Below, piece after piece: positions 41,713-47,358 of a DNA stretch of 47,358 bases. The DNA is from Lachnospiraceae bacterium (GTDB taxonomy: Bacteria > Bacillota > Clostridia > Lachnospirales > Lachnospiraceae): contig JAFZQY010000041.1 of assembly GCA_017620155.1 (NCBI GenBank), positions 1 through 47,358 of the forward strand. Reading direction: 5' to 3'. The notes beneath the pieces were generated by a model. That model had not been told where the DNA came from, did not search any database, and saw only the letters and a list, made by a program, of their open reading frames with translations. Within the stretch, counting starts at the first letter, position 1, and the number at the start of each line of letters is the position of its first letter. The position numbers were made by a program, and so were the translations under genes.

Positions 41713-42861
41713 TTACTTGCGCGTCTTTTTACGCTTACCGTCTCCTGCGGATTCAGCACTTGCGCGTGCTGCCGCATTCAGGGAATCGCCCGTCAGCTCA
41801 TCGAATTTCTTGAGCAGATCTTTTGCTTCGCGGCTCAACTTTTCAGGCGTCTGAATAACCAGAGTCACATAATGGTCTCCTCTGACATCCTTGTTGCGAA
41901 GCGTGGGTACGCCCTTTCCTTTGAGTCTTACGCGGGTATCCGTCTGGGTACCGGGTTTAACATCATAGGCAACCCTGCCGTCTATGGTGTCGATGATGAC
42001 CTCCCCGCCGAGAGCGGCTACCGCATAGGATATCGGTACCGTCGAGAAGAGATTGGTATCCTGTCTCTGCAGGAACGGATGTCTGGATACTACTACTTCT
42101 ACGAGCAGGTCTCCTCTGGGGCCGCCGTTTATTCCGGGCTCACCCTTGTCCCTGATACGTACGCACTGTCCGTCATCGATTCCCGCGGGAATGCTTACCG
42201 ATATCTTCTTGCGTGAAGAGATATATCCGGTTCCGCGGCAGTCGGGACACTTCTCTTTGATCACCTTTCCGGAGCCTCCGCAATCGGGACACGTCTGTAC
42301 GTTTCTGACCGTTCCGAAGAAAGACTGCGTGGTAAATACAACCTGTCCCTTGCCGCCGCACTTGGTACATGTATCGGGGGTTGTCCCGGGTTTTGCACCG
42401 TTTCCGTGACAGGTATTACAGGTATCCTTGAGCGTCAGATCCAGTTCTTTCTCGCATCCGAATACAGCTTCCTCAAAAGTGATGCGGACACTGGTACGGA
42501 CATTGGCGCCCTTCATCGGAGCATTGCCTCTGGCTTGAGACCTGCGACCTCCTCCGAAGAAATCTCCGAATATATCGCCGAATATATCAGCGAAATCCAT
42601 GCCGTTGAAATCGAATCCGGGACCGCCCGTCCCATCGAATGCAGAATGCCCAAACTGATCGTACTGTCTGCGCTTCTCGGGATCACTAAGGACAGCATAT
42701 GCCTCTGATATTTCCTTGAACTTTGCCTCTGCATCAGCGTCGCCCGGATGTGTATCCGGGTGACACTGTTTGGCTAAAGTCCTGTATGCTTTTTTGAGTT
42801 CCGCATCATCTGCGGTCTTACTTACTCCGAGTACCTCGTAGTAATCTTTCTTGTCAGCCAT
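41713..42861 (-). CDS. dnaJ: Chaperone DnaJ
   Basis: The 382-residue product has a J domain ([20 protein letters not shown] with the HPD in [10 protein letters not shown]), a Gly/Phe-rich linker and four zinc-binding repeats ([32 protein letters not shown]), followed by the substrate-binding C-terminal domains. It stimulates the DnaK ATPase and hands over unfolded proteins. It starts 10 bases after the dnaK stop; the ribosome-binding site is weak. It ends the heat-shock operon before the large hairpin. Confidence 0.97.
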   Translation of the reverse strand: MADKKDYYEVLGVSKTADDAELKKAYRTLAKQCHPDTHPGDADAEAKFKEISEAYAVLSDPEKRRQYDQFGHSAFDGTGGPGFDFNGMDFADIFGDIFGDFFGGGRRSQARGNAPMKGANVRTSVRITFEEAVFGCEKELDLTLKDTCNTCHGNGAKPGTTPDTCTKCGGKGQVVFTTQSFFGTVRNVQTCPDCGGSGKVIKEKCPDCRGTGYISSRKKISVSIPAGIDDGQCVRIRDKGEPGINGGPRGDLLVEVVVSRHPFLQRQDTNLFSTVPISYAVAALGGEVIIDTIDGRVAYDVKPGTQTDTRVRLKGKGVPTLRNKDVRGDHYVTLVIQTPEKLSREAKDLLKKFDELTGDSLNAAARASAESAGDGKRKKTRK

Positions 42862-42871
42862 TATTCTTTAC

Positions 42872-45530
<2,659 letters not shown>

Positions 45531-45568
45531 GTACTTGTATCTCCTGTCTGTATTATTCTGACCTGATC

Positions 45569-46606
45569 CTAATTGCGTCTGTGGTATACGTCATCAAGCT
45601 GATGAAGCATTGCCTTGACGGTTCCGATCACTTTGTCATAATCCATACGCTTGGGACCGATGATGCCTATGGTTCCCTTCATGCCTTCTTCGAGTTCGTA
45701 GGTCGCTGCTACGACGCTGCAGTCTTCCATGCCCTCGACCGGAGTTTCTTCTCCGATGTATACCTGAATCCCGTTTGAAGCATTGTCATCCGACAAGGTC
45801 TCGGTAACCAGGTCCCTTAGTACCGTCTTTTCTTCAAGAGAGGTGATGATCTCGCTCGCTTTCGAGTGATCGCTCAGCTCGGGATACTTGAAGATGTTGT
45901 GCGTACCGCTCGTGTAGATCTTAAGCTCCTCATCGGTCTTGATCGCCGCCGCAACTGCATCGATAACCTCACCTATGATATCCGAATGTATGCCTGCCTG
46001 CTGTTTCATCGCGGTGATCATGGCAAGGTTGATCTCTTCCATGGCCAGTCCGTTCAGATGAGTGTTGAGCAGGATGTTCAGCTTCAGGATGTTCTCATCG
46101 GAGAGTTCCTCGGTTACTTCCAGGATCGTATTCTTGATCATGTTGCCTTCGGATACGATGACCAGAAGCATGTGCTCCGAATCGACTCTCGACAGCTGAA
46201 GGAATTTAAGTCTGTTGCCGCCCTTGGGCGCGGATACCATCGCCGTATACTCGGTAGTGGTCGCAAGCGCTTTGGCGGTCTGCTCGAGAAGTCTGTCCAT
46301 CTGGTCCGATTTCTCAAGAAGCATCTCCTTGAGTTCGTCTACCTCTTTCTCCTTCTCGGCAAGCATCTGATCGACATAGAGCCTGTATCCCTTATCGGAA
46401 GGAATACGTCCGGCGGAAGTGTGGGGCTGAATGATATAACCCAGCTCCTCGAGATCCGCCATCTCATTTCGTATTGTCGCCGAGCTTAAGTTTAAGTCGG
46501 TATACTTGGAGATGGTCCTGGACCCCACCGGTTCTCCGGTCTCCAGATAGTTGCGTATGATCGCTTCAAGGATCTTATATTTTCTTTCGCTTAAATCGTG
46601 CATCAT
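45569..46606 (-). CDS. hrcA: Heat-inducible transcription repressor HrcA
   Basis: The product is 345 residues from the ATG at 46606 (MMHDLSERKYKILEAIIRNY). A longer frame would start with TTG inside the CIRCE element and is rejected. It has the winged helix (SSATIRNEMADLEELGYIIQ, PHTSAGRIPSDKGYRLYVD), a GAF-like core and a C-terminal stretch ending GPKRMDYDKVIGTVKAML. HrcA binds CIRCE and is kept active by GroEL (established). It is the first gene of the hrcA-grpE-dnaK-dnaJ operon; the ribosome-binding site is poor. Confidence 0.95.
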   Translation of the reverse strand: MMHDLSERKYKILEAIIRNYLETGEPVGSRTISKYTDLNLSSATIRNEMADLEELGYIIQPHTSAGRIPSDKGYRLYVDQMLAEKEKEVDELKEMLLEKSDQMDRLLEQTAKALATTTEYTAMVSAPKGGNRLKFLQLSRVDSEHMLLVIVSEGNMIKNTILEVTEELSDENILKLNILLNTHLNGLAMEEINLAMITAMKQQAGIHSDIIGEVIDAVAAAIKTDEELKIYTSGTHNIFKYPELSDHSKASEIITSLEEKTVLRDLVTETLSDDNASNGIQVYIGEETPVEGMEDCSVVAATYELEEGMKGTIGIIGPKRMDYDKVIGTVKAMLHQLDDVYHRRN

Positions 46607-46634
46607 ACTCTGTCGGAATCCGTTTTTACGCCTG

Positions 46635-46661
46635 TTAGCACTCAACCTATCCGAGTGCTAA
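46635..46661. promoter_or_regulatory. CIRCE element (HrcA operator)
   Basis: TTAGCACTC, 9 bases, GAGTGCTAA: a perfect match to the CIRCE consensus. It covers the predicted transcript start of the hrcA operon. Confidence 0.97.
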
Positions 46662-46665
46662 CATT

Positions 46666-46694
46666 AAATTATCACTTAGCCACATGCATGTCAA
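46666..46694 (-). promoter_or_regulatory. Promoter of the hrcA operon
   Basis: Minus strand: TTGACA (46694-46689), 17-base spacer, TAATTT (46671-46666), directly upstream of CIRCE. Confidence 0.75.
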
Positions 46695-46729
46695 CCGACT
46701 ATTTCTAAAAAAACCTCTGTATTTCTTAA

Positions 46730-46766
46730 AAAAAAATAAAACCCCGAAGCAAATGCTCCGGGGTTT
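46730..46766 (-). terminator. Intrinsic terminator of the Lys/Ala-rich gene
   Basis: Minus strand: AAACCCCGGAGC, loop ATTT, GCTTCGGGGTTT, followed by a long run of T. The stem is 12 positions with one mismatch. Confidence 0.9.
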
Positions 46767-46788
46767 AAAAGTCATTCTCAATGATCAA

Positions 46789-47337
46789 TTACATCGGGAA
46801 CTGATCGTTAACGGTCTCGCCGTTAGTCTTGGTTATAACGCTGTATACAACCTTGTCGTTGATATTTACATAGATATCAATTGCCTTAAGCTCAGCAGCC
46901 TTGATTCCAAGATCATATTTTGAACGATCCTTAGCTGACTTGAGATACTTCTTAAGAAGTGCATCAGCAGTTAAGTTCTGACCTTCATCAAGTGAGAACA
47001 GAGCTGTCTCTTTAACTGCAACCTTCTTTGTTGCTGCCTTCTTAGCAGTTGCCTTCTTAGCGGTTGCCTTCTTTGCTGCGGGCTTAGCTGCTGCCTTTGC
47101 TGCAGGCTTAGCTGCTGCTTTAGCTGCGGGCTTAGCTGCTGCCTTCTTAGCGGTTGCTTTCTTAGCAGTTGCCTTCTTTGCAGGTGCCTTCTTTGCTGCG
47201 GGCTTCTTAGCTGCAGGTGCTGCTTTCTTCTCCTCAGCTGCGGCAGGTGCTGCTGCAGGTGCTGCTGCCTTTGCGTCTGCTACGGCTACTTTAACATCTG
47301 ACTTTAATGTTGCTACAGGTTTCTTAATGTCTGCCAT
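46789..47337 (-). CDS. Lys/Ala-rich histone-like protein with DUF6465-like C-terminus
   Basis: The product is 182 residues from the ATG at 47337 (MADIKKPVATLKSD), with AAAGGAG eight bases upstream. Residues of about 25-110 are almost only Ala, Lys and Pro, with repeats of the PAAKKATAKKA type, like the tail of histone H1 and bacterial H1-like proteins. The last 70 residues (LDEGQNLTADALLKKYLK, IKAAELKAIDIYVNINDKVV) resemble the small DUF6465 domain common in Lachnospiraceae. A basic tail plus a small folded domain suggests a nucleic-acid-associated protein. The gene is read on its own, with a strong terminator. Confidence 0.78.
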   Translation of the reverse strand: MADIKKPVATLKSDVKVAVADAKAAAPAAAPAAAEEKKAAPAAKKPAAKKAPAKKATAKKATAKKAAAKPAAKAAAKPAAKAAAKPAAKKATAKKATAKKAATKKVAVKETALFSLDEGQNLTADALLKKYLKSAKDRSKYDLGIKAAELKAIDIYVNINDKVVYSVITKTNGETVNDQFPM

Positions 47338-47358
47338 CGGTATGGCTCCTTTCATAAA

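Noticed and set aside
46607-46645. Upstream TTG start for hrcA
   Set aside because: The codon lies within the CIRCE element at the transcript start; no ribosome-binding site can precede it.
47000-47290. Tandem repeats resembling a CRISPR or satellite array
   Set aside because: The repeats are short, in frame, and encode the Lys/Ala/Pro tail of the protein at 46789-47337.

Overview
The window looks like a chromosomal segment of a low-to-mid GC Gram-positive anaerobe of the Clostridia, most likely family Lachnospiraceae (an inference). The reasons are strong AGGAGG-type ribosome-binding sites, a perfect CIRCE element in front of hrcA-grpE-dnaK-dnaJ, a split transketolase, mutS2, yhaM, mtaB, thiI, and a Lys/Ala-rich protein with what looks like a DUF6465-type C-terminus. 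Gene calls rest on motifs I can read; no database search was possible.

Positions 1-18300 form an AT-richer accessory island. At the left edge is a phage-like fragment read leftward (small HTH protein, HK97-type capsid protein, start of an archaeo-eukaryotic-type primase), facing a rightward XRE regulator and an unknown gene. The control region between them has two near-consensus promoters that point at each other and a perfect 17-bp palindrome. Next come a translationally coupled four-gene leftward operon headed by a DUF4417 protein (4818 to 2903), an ImmR/ImmA-like repressor-metalloprotease pair (5934 to 5037), and a tight five-gene operon of unknown function with Sel1-repeat and zinc-ribbon proteins (10088 to 6087).

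Positions 10133-18244 hold a phase-variable type I restriction-modification locus: hsdR, a silent specificity tail cassette, a tyrosine recombinase, a specificity head cassette, an expressed hsdS and hsdM. Four exact copies of the 14-bp sequence TAAACGATAATTTA, two in each orientation, mark the inversion points inside hsdS and its cassettes. One tail module lies between two convergent heads, so it can be joined to either. hsdM carries a single in-frame amber codon, so the system may be off in this isolate.

From 18556 on the content is core. rlmD, yhaM and an HtrA-like gene with a degenerate catalytic triad run leftward. mutS2 and a two-component system run rightward from a promoter that predicts a leaderless mutS2 mRNA. 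A long leftward pentose operon follows (marR, FGGY kinase, araD, two transketolase halves, rpe, then map and a hybrid histidine kinase). Then come mtaB, a divergent HPr-like gene lacking the active-site His, and a leftward run of thiI, cysteine desulfurase, rsmE, vanZ-like and prmA. The heat-shock operon dnaJ-dnaK-grpE-hrcA follows, separated from prmA by an unusually large terminator hairpin, and last is the Lys/Ala-rich DUF6465-like gene. I saw no rRNA, tRNA, CRISPR array or insertion sequence.
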